Below are positions 44,980-56,987 of a stretch of DNA of 64,000 bases, one piece after another. The notes below the pieces were generated by a model, which worked only from the letters and a program-made list of their open reading frames with translations, was not told the origin of the DNA and ran no database searches. The number at the start of each line of letters is the position of its first letter. Positions within the stretch are counted from its first letter, which is position 1. A program made the translations under genes and the position numbers. Origin of the DNA: Artemisia argyi. Its lineage: Eukaryota > Streptophyta > Magnoliopsida > Asterales > Asteraceae. The DNA lies in NCBI GenBank assembly GCA_030686995.1, contig CM060685.1:124955823-125019822 (forward strand), written 5' to 3'.

Positions 44980-47900
44980 TCAAATTTGTCCTGAATTTAA
45001 AAAATGGCTAAAGGATAGCCCATTCACTGTCATTGACTTAGCTAGATTGAGTTGGAATAGGAGCAGATACTCCTTGGAACTTGAACTAGGACCAGCTTGA
45101 GACACACCAGATACTCCTTGCACAGTTGACCTCTGACCACCTTCAACAGCTACATCTCCATATTGGACAGCTGAACTAGGACCAGCTTGAGCAGACCCAT
45201 TACCCTTAGCTTGCCGAGCTCCAGCTTTGTTGAAACCTACATAAGAAAACAGGTTATAAAAAAGTACGAAATATAAAACAATCAAAAAACATAACTATGA
45301 AAGTCTAATAATTACCTTTTCTAGGAGGTTGACCTTGTCCTTTGCATGTAGTCTTGTTGTGTCCAGCGTTACCGCAGAGTCTGCAAGTAATAACTCTCCC
45401 TCTTTTGGTCAGTTTTCCAGAATCTACACAGGGTGCATCCTCATACTTAGACCTTCTTCTCTTCTTTTTTGGTCTTCCAACCTGGACATGATGCTTTGGT
45501 GGCAAGAGCTCTGTAGCATGGGTGGTCTTCCCCCAGTAGTTGTTGCCTCTAATTGGTTCCACTAAGTGAGAGTATACTTCCTTCTATGTGGACAACCAAT
45601 AACAGCTATGTACCCAAGACTCAGGAGGTCCAACTTGAATGCCATTGAGTCCCATATTCCAACAGGCTGCAACAGCATGCTTACAAGGTATCCCTGTCAA
45701 TTCCCATTTCCTGCATGTACATACCTTATCCTGTACATTCATAACACACTGATCACCCCATGCCCCTGTTACCTGATACTTAACTCCTCCATTCCATATC
45801 ACCCGCAACGATTCAACCTCGCTATTAATCTTTCCTAATATTTTAGCTGCAGTTGGGGTTAGAGGCCCATCAGTTTTGTCAATTATACCTTGTACAGCTA
45901 CTATTCTCTTCATGCAATATTCTCTGATGTACTCTAAAAGTGTAATGACTGGCTTGTCCCTTGCTGGAGCTATTTTACCATTAAACACCTCACAAATGTT
46001 GTTGATCAATAAATCTGTAACTGGTCTACCTATAGCACAAAAATATGAAACAATTAAATGATATACATGTCTACTATTGAACCACTTATGTTGAAAACAA
46101 AAAAACAATTACCAGAAAAATGAGATATTGCCCAATGTTCAGCTGGTATCTTGCTCAACCATTCATGTGCTTCCTTCTTCATAGCCTTCAAATGTTCCAT
46201 ACACTTTTCAAAACCAGACAGGGTTGTCACAGATGCACATCTCCACAAAGCTTCCTTATATTCCAAGCCACTAAACTGCTGCCTCATATTTTCATGAATG
46301 TGCCTCAAGCAAAATCTGTGTTCTGCATTAGGGAAGACATATTTTAAGGCTGGAATGAGTCCCTGCATAAACCAACAAAGTTAGCAAAATAATAATTTAT
46401 ATTTTGTTGGTTATTAAAGAATTCAACTAGAGGACAATCATTTACTAACCTTTTGTCTATCACTCATGAATGTGAAGTTAGATCTAGGGCCTAGATCTAT
46501 GTCATCACCCAAGCACATTAAGAACCAAGACCATGAACTCTTAGTTTTAGCTTCCACCAAGGCATAAGCCAATGGGTAAATCCCATTGTTAGGATCAAGT
46601 CCAACAGCCACCAACACTTGCCCTGGATAAGGACCTTTCATGAAACAACCATCTAGCCCCAATAATTCTCTTTTGCAAGCCTTGAAGCCTTCCTTCAACG
46701 GTCCCAAACAAACATATATTCTTTTAAACACCCTTCTAGACTCACTAGGATTAGCAGAATCTCTATCAATTCCAAGCTTCACAGTCGTATTAGGGTTTGT
46801 AGACAACAATTCACCAATATAGTCCCTAAGCATCATATACTGCAGGTTGTGATCACCTGAAACATCTTTTTCTGCTTTAGCTTTGGCCTTGAATGCTTTT
46901 GTCATAGAAACCTGCAGATGTAATTCACGCTGGAGCTGGTCTTGAACTGCCTTTCCTGGGATCTCTGGATTAACCTTAACTAGGTCATAGATCTTGTTTG
47001 CCAAATATTTATAAGTGCAGTGTTTGATTTCCCTTGATTGAAGGCAAGTGTGTTTGTCTCTGTATGTCTTTACTATCCAGTTTTGACTAACTCTGTCTTT
47101 GCCTACATACAAGACCCAGGGGCATTCATCACACACATCATCAGAAGTTCCTACATCGTTTCTCTTTCTTTTACTCCCTCTACCTAATGGGCCACTTGAT
47201 CCACTAGGCCCAACACCTGTATCTATAGTTGGGCCTGTTGATCCACTTAAGACTGACTCTGTAAAGACAGGAATTTGATTATCACATACAGCTCTTATCC
47301 TAATACCATCATTCTTGACCAACTTCAAATTTCTCCTAGTCTCAACTGCATGCATGTATACTCTTTCCTTCACCTCTTCTGGGGTTGCAAACTCTTGTCC
47401 AGTGAAAAAATAATACTTCATAATAGGATTCTCTGACATGTCAACTCCAATTGCTCTTCTTATTTCCCTTAACTGTTTCCTAACACCAGAATCTGGTTCA
47501 CCATCACTACCTGATTGAATCTCGAAACCTTCAACACTAACAGGTTCTACTCCACCCACAACCTCTCCAACTAAATTGCTGTTGCCAATGCTGTCATAAG
47601 CTTTATTCCCTGTTAGTCTAAACTTATTTACTTGATCACCACTGCTGTTGCCAATACTCACAGAAGGATTATCCCTTGCTAGATGAAAACCGTTTACTTG
47701 CACAAGCGGCTCAACTCCAGTGTGTCCTTCATCATTCATAACTGCAGCCTCTCCTTCATCACCTGAACCTGCATTGTTGCTTGACCCTCCTTCATAATCA
47801 CTATCATTGACATTATGAATGTCATCCTCCTCATCCGCTAGTGCCCCGACACCATTACCATGCTGAACCTCACCCTCTAATGCCTCTTGCCTGGTATCCT

Positions 47901-48899
47901 GTTGACCCTCACCTGTATGTGTTTGGGGATCATCTAGGCCAAAAACAGGCAACCCTACATTTAAGTCCAGGTCAGCAACACCAAAATGTTCATCAGGACT
48001 TAATACACTAGTGGTGTCAACATTCATGGCATCAAAATAACTAAATGACAGAGGCATATCTAACTCATTCTCTTCAAAGTCCATCATCCTGACTATATCA
48101 GCAAGTTTTTTTTGCCACAATCTCCTTACTAGCTGGTACAACTGGGGTGAAACTTAAATTTAAACTTCCAAATTGTGAATCAATCTGGGGAAGTTCATTG
48201 TTTTCATTTTCACCACATTCACTTAAAGTCAGTTGTGTAAAAGGAGTACCTTGACTTGAGTTACCTGGAAGTGGAACACTATCAATATTATCAGGCCATG
48301 TCAGGGCCAACAGTTAAGGGTGCTTAGTTTCCTTAGAGGCTCTAGGTGGACTAGACACAAGTTCCTCTATTACTACCCTCATTTTACCAGTGACCCTGAA
48401 ACAACCGTGCTCTATATAGACTTCAATCAACTTGAAACGACCTACCATATAACCAAAACATCTGACATCATCATCAGATGAAAGGGGAAATAGTCTGTGG
48501 TCTAAAGTACTCATAGGACTAAGATAATGGTAAAACAGAGGCTCTTTCTGACCTGTGTAGCCCAACTTAAGCACCATCTCGTCCAGATCAAAGACTGAGA
48601 ATACATCAATATCCACCATGTCAAATATGTCTTCAGTACCACCAACGTATTCCCTGTTAGGGAAATGCATAAATGCCCCACCATGATGTATTCGAATGGT
48701 GAATAAATTGCGATGAAATTCTGTAATATAAAGTCAATTACTTAGTACCTAAACATATATAAAACCAAGCTAACAGCAAAATAAGCTCAAATCATCTGGA
48801 CTTAAACTCATTACCGTAGTCATTCTTACATTGCGCCTTCAACTCATCTGCAGGGACTGACACTCCTCTTGTGCGCGTCTTCCACGTTGGTGCGGACAT
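44980..48899 (-). pseudogene. MuDR-type transposase gene of the MULE (degraded)
   Basis: Five exons on the minus strand: 48,899-48,815, 48,720-46,450, 46,362-46,113, 46,029-45,316 and 45,236-44,980, all with GT-AG borders and consistent phase; about 1190 codons. Parts in order: PB1-like N-terminal region (TIRIHHGGAF, NREYVGGTEDIFDMVDID), acidic linker, MuDR N-terminal part (YFFTGQEFATPEEVKERVYM), MULE transposase core with LDGCFMKGPYPGQVLVAVG (first catalytic Asp) and FMSDRQKG (second), then PNAEHRFCLRHIHENMR, a SWIM zinc finger (CTCRKWELTGIPCKHA) and a zinc knuckle (CRLCGNAGHNKTTC). Three breaks: TAA at 48,314-48,316, a frameshift in A8 (T at 48,106-48,113 on the + strand) and TAG at 45,584-45,586, where the family has an aromatic residue. 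Cut-and-paste transposition of this copy by its own enzyme is therefore unlikely. Reads away from the right terminal repeat. Confidence 0.9.
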
Positions 48900-49154
48900 T
48901 GTTCGGGACGCTTTTCAATACTTTTGTGATCTTGACGTTGATGTGATTGGGCGGGAAAGTTTTTTGCCTGCATATCTTGGAAAACGAAAGCTTCAGGAAA
49001 AAGTGAATAGAACCTTCTTTATAGCCAACTTTTAGGGACGATTCGCGCAAATCACTGTACCAACACATCTTGCAGCTATCTTTTAGGGACCAACGGTGAG
49101 AGTTACTGTTGGAGGTTTTTTGGTGTGAAATGACGAAAGTAGCCATGGTATACA

Positions 49155-49305
49155 CGTCAGCTAACACTGCATTGCAACGTCCGTTTCTCAAAAGGACCAA
49201 CCGCGCCAATATCGACAAGTTCAGGGACGAAAATGAAAAAAAAAAAGTTTAAGGACGATTCGCGCGAATCTTGACAAGTTTAGGGACCAATGGTGAAATT
49301 TTGTC
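49155..49305 (-). repeat. Right terminal inverted repeat of the MULE
   Basis: Reverse complement of the left repeat, strongest over the outer 110 bases; contains ACAAGTTTAGGGAC and ACAAGTTCAGGGAC units. The transposase start lies about 250 bases further in, so the repeat region probably holds its promoter. Followed by TAAGAGTTT at 49,306-49,314. Confidence 0.88.
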
Positions 49306-49672
49306 TAAGAGTTTTTTCTCTGAGTATCTTACTTCTTACTATCTTATAATGGAGGAAGACTTTTTAAAAATAGCATAAATTAAAAATTCGGCTTTCTTAT
49401 TTTAGAAATACAATAGCTTACACATAATTTCTCTACTACATAACATACAAGTCTTAAAGCTTAATGTACAAAATACAAAACACTATCAATGTTGTCAAGA
49501 TATTTAATGTTGTCAATTAATTAACTGGTCAACAAATACAATTAATGCAATTATTAAAACACCACTTACATAAAAAAAATACAAATGATCAAGAATATTG
49601 TACAACTAACTTAAACACAATTCATGCATTAAATGTCACTAATACAAATAATAAATCACATTATATAAATAT

Positions 49673-49764
49673 TCAAGCCCGAACGGGCAACGGGCCAAAT
49701 GAGCTCGAGCCTGAACGGGCACGGGCCAAACGGGCTCGAGCCCGAACTGGCACGGGCTAAACGA
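49673..49764. repeat. Three ~31-bp GC-rich tandem units
   Basis: The unit GAGCCCGAACGGGCACGGGCC with an AAACGGGCTC end is repeated three times with small changes and is itself partly palindromic (GGGCTCGAGCCC). No gene context. Confidence 0.85.
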
Positions 49765-49937
49765 AATTCTTGATATCCGTAAACTTATTATCAAAGAGAA
49801 CATAATAAATTAAAATACATGATTCACCGAAAAATTTTATTTTATGGTATCTGCCGTCGCAACACGTTTGTACCCTGCTAGTGTGTTTTAATTAGGTATG
49901 GTGGGTCCCAAATAACATGTGAAAGAGATGCTATTTT

Positions 49938-50317
49938 GGGTATGTTAGGCGAAATGGGCTGGAGCTGGGGCTGGGGCTAGGGCTTATATTATAAGCCGAA
50001 ATTAAAATTTGTATTTTTATAAACTTGTTTGGCAAATGGGCTGGGACTGGGGCTTATTATTGTAAAATTATTAAAAAGGACATAATTAAATGAGTTTTTG
50101 TATATGTTAGATATTTTTGTGGGTAAATAAGTAATTTATTCTTCAAAAGCCCCGGATTTAAGTTTTTAGCCTCTATTATGGGGCTAAAGTTTTTAGCCGG
50201 CTTATTTTATAAGCCCTTCCATATGCCCTATGACAAATGAGACTTATTTAATTAGCCGACTTATTTTAAAAGCCCAATCCCTATAAGCCTCATAAAAGCC
50301 CCTCCCCAAACATAGCC
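49938..50317. mobile_element. Probable PIF/Harbinger-like MITE, 380 bp
   Basis: The ends are related inverted repeats (GGGTATGTTAGGCGAAATGG and, from the right, GGCTATGTTTGGGGAGGGGC), flanked by TTT (49,935-49,937; 50,318-50,320). Interior has AAGCC/GGCTTAT repeats facing each other. Ends are imperfect, so borders are tentative. Confidence 0.6.
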
Positions 50318-50320
50318 TTT

Positions 50321-51937
50321 GTGTGTATATATTAAAAGTCGGGATGCTGAGATAAACATCAAAAAGTAGGTTTTGACATGTTATGACACCCATGCTCTAA
50401 AACAGTACAATACAAATTCTTTAGTTGATGTTAATAAGATACCTTTTTCAAAAAAAATTACGTATCAGTTCAAACCCAAAAATTAAAGGGACTTCTAATA
50501 CAGTATTTAATTCTGTCCCCTTGAACGATGGTTCATTCTTAATTAGCTTCTGTAAACACGAAATTTATTTTTGCATGCCATCAAATCAAAATATTATATA
50601 ATGCATTGATGAGACGAAGTAACTAAGATAGATCATGCATGTTATTTGTACAGTTGTACGGTGGTCCCGTTCGTTTTCTCCATTATTAACATAGAAAGTA
50701 CATCACAGATAGAGTACGGTCATAGGACACGCTTGAAGTGTTAAAAAATTCGATATAAAGCGTATGAGTCGCTAATAAAACATTAAAATGAACTACACTT
50801 AATGTAGGAGCTAATAATCAAATATTAGTAAGTACATATCTCTATTTTACACCTTGGGTTGAGAGTGAAGACAGGTATTACACGTTTTTACATTAATACA
50901 GATTACTACTTTTTTAATGGTTAAATTCGATTAAAAATAGCATGTTAGATCTAATGTTACTTAAATGGGACATAATTACTTAACGCATAGGAGTTTTTAA
51001 TCCTTTTAAAGAAGCTTATTTAATAATAAGTAATGAGTTTAGATAAAAAAAAAAAAAAAAAGGTTTGCTTAATGGTTATTTCCAAGTTCTAAATTAAAAG
51101 CTAACTAGGGCCGAGCAACATTTTGGTAGAGGCATCCTCAACGAAGAACAATTTGTTAAAATTACTTACAAAGAATTTCTTAGTAAAGATATCCTCAACA
51201 ATATACTTGGCCTCCAACTAGCAGATTCATCATTTTGGTAAAGGCGAGGTTATTAAAACCCAACCAAAATTACAAGTTGTACCCTCTTCTTTTATCATTT
51301 TTTTTTTAATTTTTATTTATTTTTATAATTTTATTTATATTAAAAAAAAAACTATAAACCTTAAAGTACGGAACACAAAATATAAAGTTTAATAAGCTAA
51401 AAGTTTAAAACTAATAGAAAACACGGAACATAAACTAATAAAAAATTGTATTGTATTTTAAATGGGGAATACAGAGAATCTTTTGTATGTTTATCTCCCT
51501 TTTCTTGTAGGCCATGATACGTATAACATATCCCTTTTGGTAAATATCAAATAAAGAATCTGACATATCATTGAAAATTATGCCACGACAAACATAATCA
51601 TCATTTTCTTACTTGTTCCTTTTCCTTATCCGTTCCACTGTTGCATCATCAACATCCTCTGGAATTGGTGTGCTAAAACATATACCACACTCATGCTTGA
51701 CAGAAAGAAGTGCATCTTTTTTTGCCATCTCCTAAAATCAACCTCTTCAAACTTGTCCAGTTTGAAGAAGTTAGTTGCCATATGCTTTATGGTAAGCCAT
51801 TGATTATCAGTTTCTTTTCATTGTTGGTTATTGATTTGCTAGTAGGGTATAAGATAATCAATGTAACCGACTATCACCTAGAATCATGTTAACACTTTTC
51901 AAAACAAACTATTCGATCCTAATTTCTGGGTATCACG
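50321..51937. other. AT-rich intergenic DNA
   Basis: Low-complexity A and T stretches (A tract near 51,045), no open frame with gene-like features and no repeat that I can define. Confidence 0.5.
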
Positions 51938-52475
51938 TGTAACACCCCCAAAATATCGCAGCGGAAGATAGTGTCACTGGGGTGCTACTTCATAGTACAA
52001 AGTTTAAGTTACAGAAAACGATCTTTAAATGAGACGTTTTGAAAAGTTATCATTCGAATAATAAAATCAGAGTTACAAACAGGAGGTCCCAAAGTATAGT
52101 ATTACATAGATGTTTTAAAAAAATAATATCGAATGGTAAAGTTTAATGCATCCCCGTCTTCAAATCATGTCATGCGACTCTAATGCTCCAAGTCAATGCC
52201 AATGCCTTACGAACCTGAGATAAACACGCTAAAAAGTGTCAACACAAAGGTTGGTGAGTTCATAGGTTTATTGTAAATAATGTAAAAATCTTTATGTTAA
52301 TTCTCATAAGAAGTATATGTAAACATTAAATATATATCACAAGATTTCCGAGTGTATGACTATTGCACGTAAATGCAATTAAAAAATAGAGACTGTGTTT
52401 TTGTTGCCCTAAGTTCTTGACACTGAAGCCTTAAATTTTCTAGTTGTTGGTTTCTAGTTTCTGCTTAGTTCATGA

Positions 52476-52922
52476 TTGTACCAAGTCCGTTAGTTTATTG
52501 GGATAATTACCAAAATGGCCCGTTGCCCTGCGGTCTAGGCATTTTTAGCCCGATTTTGATATATTCTTGATTTAGCCCGGGTTGCCCTGGGCAACAAGCG
52601 TATAGCCAACCGGATGATGACACATGGCCTCCAGTTGCACAAAAATTACAAAAGTTGCCCAAAAAACACAAAAGCTGCCCAAAAAAATGTCACTTGTCAT
52701 CATGCGGGTGGCTATACGATTGTTGCCCAGGGCAACTCGGGCTAAAACAAGAATATTTCAAAATCGGGCTAAATATGCCTAGACCCAGGGCAACCGGGCT
52801 GTTTTAGTATTTATCCCTAGTTTATTATACCAAGTCCGTTAGTTCGAGATTATACCAAGTCCGTTAGTTTGTTATTATACCAAGTCCATTAGTTCGAGAT
52901 TGTACCAAGCCCGTTAGTTTGT
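52476..52922. repeat. Short tandem repeats CCAAGTCCGTTAGTT
   Basis: Five copies of a 26-28-base unit with core ACCAAG(T/C)CC(G/A)TTAGTT, the first separated from the rest by the MITE at 52,500-52,817. Confidence 0.8.
52500..52817. mobile_element. Mutator-type foldback MITE, 318 bp
   Basis: Long inverted arms (about 100 bases each) starting GGGATAATTACCAAAATGGC on the left and GGGATAAATACTAAAACAGC from the right, both containing GTTGCCC and AGCCCG(A/G) stretches. A perfect 9-bp duplication TAGTTTATT flanks it (52,491-52,499 and 52,818-52,826), which fits Mutator-like elements. Non-coding. Confidence 0.85.
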
Positions 52923-55537
52923 CAAATGATTCATGATTTGTAAGGATTTGTCTCTGAAAGGAAATAACTGTCTCAATAGATTTATTCATAATATTCGTGC
53001 TTACTACGTAATTAACGGTTCCTAACTTAGGCAATCTAGAAATGTTTTGGTATATTTGTTTTCGCATGTAAAAAGAATCGTGTATCCCAGTAAAGCGAGT
53101 AATATTTTTCAATAAACAAATAGAGTGTTCCATCAATCAAGTAAAACATTTAAGATAAACAAGTAAAATATGAGCATGTATCTCCCCAAAAGGTTTGTAA
53201 AATAGTTGAGCGATAGAAAATAGGGCTATGAACTCACCGTGAGTTAATGATGTTAAGTGTGTAACGAAATCAAAGAATGTGCCATGAAAACTTCTACGAG
53301 AAACCTAAAATATGACGTTGCGTCTTAGGTTTAGGAATAATGATATGGAAATATAAACGAATCTATATAAGTCATTATATTGATCATGATGTTGTACATG
53401 GTAGTTTATAGTGATCGTGTTTGTTTGTAGAATTAGTTTACTAGTTTATGAAACGTGTTTAGTTAAATATCGTACCACTGTTCGGGCTATCATAATTCAG
53501 AGGTCGTGTAGTGAACGTACGAGGAGCTAGGACACTTTAAATCGTAAATTAGACAACTCGTCGATACGTTCACCCCGAAGAGGCCCCTCATATGAAATTC
53601 CTTACTAACATGTTACGTTAATAGTTAAACGTATATTTTGCATGTTTGATTATATGACATATGTGTTAAAACGGTTACGTGGTTTGTGAATTTAGTTGGT
53701 TTATGCCTTGTTAACGGATTGTAGTCAAGTTGGTGTTTTAACGCAAGTTATAAAGGTTACAAAAGTTATAAGGTTTATAAGTTATGAATATGATCAAAAC
53801 AAGTTTTCGTATATCTCGTTAATTATGAAAAACATTATTTCGAATGTCAAATAAACTATGAAGTGTTACGAAAATGTTGTTTGTTATTTTTTAATGAAAT
53901 ATGTTAAGTTTGGTAAGTTACTAAGCTCAGAAAAGAGAATGGTTTATTGCGACTAAACTTCCGGAAAAAACAACTTTTGAGTCAAAACAGTACTTGTTGG
54001 TTTTGGCGGTGAACAGCCTATGTTTTACACTTTCATGCTTAAATTCCCATGAGGTTTTTAGTAAAACATCATTCCAGATAACTTTCATGGTTTACACGTT
54101 TGCTGGTTCGGATCAGAAAGAGGTCAAAATTGCGATTGAAAAACAGGTCAGTGTACTATTTTATATCACCTATATTTCTTTTGGTAATATTTAACTAGTC
54201 GTAACTTTTGATTTATAAGTTCGTTTTAGCCGATTCGAAATGCTATGGTTTTGTTTTGATCTCATCTATAACTATATGGGTTTATTTAAGGTCATAGGTA
54301 CATGGTTTTGTGACAATAATTAGAATAAGACACTTGTTTTACCAGTTTTGATTACATATGGTCATATGCAAGTTTATATACATGTTTACTTGTGTTTTAA
54401 GATTTTGTACAACATGGACAATATAACAAGCATACATAGCCTATAACAAGCATGAAGTCAAGGAATCATGAAGTTGAGCACAAGCTTTGCTTACAACTTT
54501 TGGCCTTAAGAAAAAGGAAACAAAAACAAGGACTAGGACTAGAACACTTCCACCATTGGAATTCTTCAACACCTCTTGAGCTTTTGGACTTGTGTAAGGA
54601 CTTTGGTTACTTGTGTAGCTTCTAATTCACCAAAAGGATGCTAGGACTTGGTAGAGCTTGTAAGGGCCTTCAATATTGTTGTAATTCTTGAAGTACGAAG
54701 TCAAATGATGATGGTGTTGTAGTGTTTTGAGTTAGGCGTCCAAAGAGAGATAGGAAAGGGGTTTATACAAGACCTCTTAACTTATCAAAAGAGATGAAGG
54801 TGTAATGACTCATTATCTCTTACATACTAAGTAAAACATGTGTTATCATCTTGAGTTAGATTGAATCACATCATGCCTTGTGTCTTAGTGAGTCATTATA
54901 CATGACTCATTAAGGTATAAGGTGGTTTTTTAGATATTTCATACAAGTCTTAAGGACTAAGTATGAGTTGAGATTTGAACATGTGTTTGCAAAGTATCAC
55001 CAAGACACCAAGTGTCTTGGTGACTGCCCATCCCACGCCACCTATGGGAGTGAGGTGGTGAATGAGAAATCTTGATAATATCTTGGGTTTACGGAGTGTT
55101 ATTTGGTCCCGGTAATTACTAACGTTGAGTCGTTAAATCACGAAACTTAAAACCGGGTATTGTAAAAATGATTAAACTTATCAATATACTCATAGTAATC
55201 TATAAAATGGGTGATAAGTTTAATGGAGTGCATAAACATTGTTAAAACCTAAAAATGCAGGTTTAAATACGCGTAAAATGTAAATCGTACAAGGTTTCCC
55301 TAAAAATGGAAAAGTGAAAATGTAACTCGTAAAATATTTACAAAATGAAATTAATTACATAAAATCATGTAGAATAATAATAGTCTAGGGTTGTTTACGT
55401 GTTGAGTGTGAGTTTTATCTTTATACGCGATTTAAATATTCCAATTTCTCGTAAATGTAAATTTACTTAGAATGAAATATTAAATGACGTAATAAATAAA
55501 ATAATGACATCATAATTTTGAGAAAGGTTACATCACA

Positions 55538-56987
55538 AATATCTCTTTGTGATAAGACTAAGAGTAATATTCTTGGTTTACGCACAAATATAGAACCCTT
55601 TCACTTGGAAGTGTTTTGGTTTTTCTATATGTTTTCATGCAGATGTATGTTCCTTTTAGGAAAACTCAAAGTCCAATGGAATTATGATAATTAATTGGCC
55701 TATTTATCACATCATAATATTCCTCCATTATAAGGATTAACGGTTACACGACCAATTAAACATGGCCTTTAAGTTGTAGTTATAATTGCCCTTTAATAGT
55801 TCAAAGCTGTTACAAGTTAGTATGAATTCAGTTCCAGCTTGTTTTCTCATTGATAAACATGCTCACTGAAAGAGCTATTCCTTGAGCATGCTGATTGAGG
55901 AGATGAAACTCCTCAAGAAGCTACTCCTAGATGAGATCCTTCTGCACCCACTTAGTGAAGAGTATGAAACTGAACTCATTAGCATGACGGATACCATTTT
56001 GAGTGTTACTCACTGAAGAGTTAACTCGTTGAACTTCATCAACTATATGAATTCCACTTTACCAATATCAGAGTCAGGATTATTCAGTGACCTGATGAGT
56101 GTACACTCCGTCTCCAAACTCATTATCAGGTTTGACCTAAAACCCTCAATTGAACTAATTTACGACAACACATACGTATTTTTACTCATGTTAACGTATC
56201 TCATTCTTCAATTCATATGTACTCTTTTCCTTTTCCAACAAGAATCAAAACATTAAATTTGACTATATTATGTTCATTAGATTGTTTTATTAAAAATAAT
56301 GTGTGCGCGTGGAATATTTTATGAGCGACAATGATGAAAGTATTGTGTTTGGGAAAAGATTTGCACACAAACTTATGCATTAAAAAATTATACTATGTAT
56401 ATATTATGCTTTAACCAATAGTACATTAGAATGTGTAAATCAAAACTTTATGTGTACAAATTATCTCCTATTGTGTTTTGCTTAATAATCATGCATTATT
56501 TTTCTCTTTTCTTATACCTTAAAAGGTTGCGTAGAATTTATTAGGCAAAATTTACATGAGCCTAAAAAGTGTTGGTTAACCGCATTCATCAATCAACCAA
56601 ACATTTTAACCTTCTCAACCGATTAACCAAACTTTTATAAATCGAAACTGAATATTTTTAATTTTCGATAACCGAACGTATGCAGTTATCGTTTGGTTTT
56701 GAGAAATAACCGAACCAAAACAAACGTGCTCACCATTAAAGCTAACTCGTATTTGTAATCTTGTGTTATGACAAAACAAATCATTTATACAATCATAGAG
56801 ACAAGATATTATTAAAGCAACGTCAACACACATTTGAGGCAAACGAAGCACGAAACTGTTAGATTTTAGATATATTTTAATTTGCTTCATTTAACGACAG
56901 GAACATATTACCTAATATTAATCGAGTTTTATGAGTGTTCTAATTATGTTACTCAAACTTACTTTTCAAATTTATATCAATAATAAA
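55538..56987. other. Intergenic DNA without recognised features
   Basis: AT-rich. Short open frames (for example 56,029-56,256) lack any gene-like context. A TTAACCG/CGGTTAA-rich patch near 56,570-56,720 may be old repeat debris. Confidence 0.4.

Larger units (their letters stand above)
13909..49305. mobile_element. Mutator-like element (MULE), 35.4 kb including three nested retrotransposons
   Basis: The two ends are inverted repeats of roughly 130-150 bp: both begin GACAAAATTTCACC when read inward, share GTCCCTAAACTTGTCAAG, and carry two more copies of the GTCC(C/T)T(A/G/T)AAACTTGTC-like unit. A perfect 9-bp duplication TAAGAGTTT flanks them (13,900-13,908 and 49,306-49,314), the Mutator signature. 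A MuDR-type transposase gene runs inward from the right end. Three LTR elements, each with its own 5-bp target duplication, lie inside; subtracting them with one duplication each leaves about 11,260 bp. Internal repeats shared by the left arm (14,890-14,990) and the middle segment (27,525-27,600) support one continuous ancestor. The remaining MULE segments hold at least seven small genes. Confidence 0.9.
51938..55532 (-). mobile_element. Probable gypsy-type (Tekay-like) solo LTR, 3.6 kb
   Basis: On the minus strand it starts TGTAACCTTTCTC and ends TTTGGGGGTGTTACA. Flanks are TCACG (51,933-51,937) and TCACA (55,533-55,537), one mismatch. Conserved stretches shared with the LTR at 40,301-42,856, but inverted: GGTTGGTGAGTTCATAGG near 52,250 and ATGAACTCACCGTGAG near 53,228. 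A minus-strand TATA-like TTGTATAAACCCC lies near 54,760. No internal domains. A foldback element sits inside. The right border is the weaker one. Confidence 0.55.

Noticed and set aside
48844..49218. A 124-codon minus-strand frame in the right MULE end
   Set aside because: It overlaps transposase exon 1 in another frame and runs through the terminal-repeat region; the exon 1 frame continues into the PB1-like region and is preferred.
49673..49764. CRISPR-like array
   Set aside because: Direct ~31-bp repeats without unique spacers in a plant genome; an ordinary tandem repeat.
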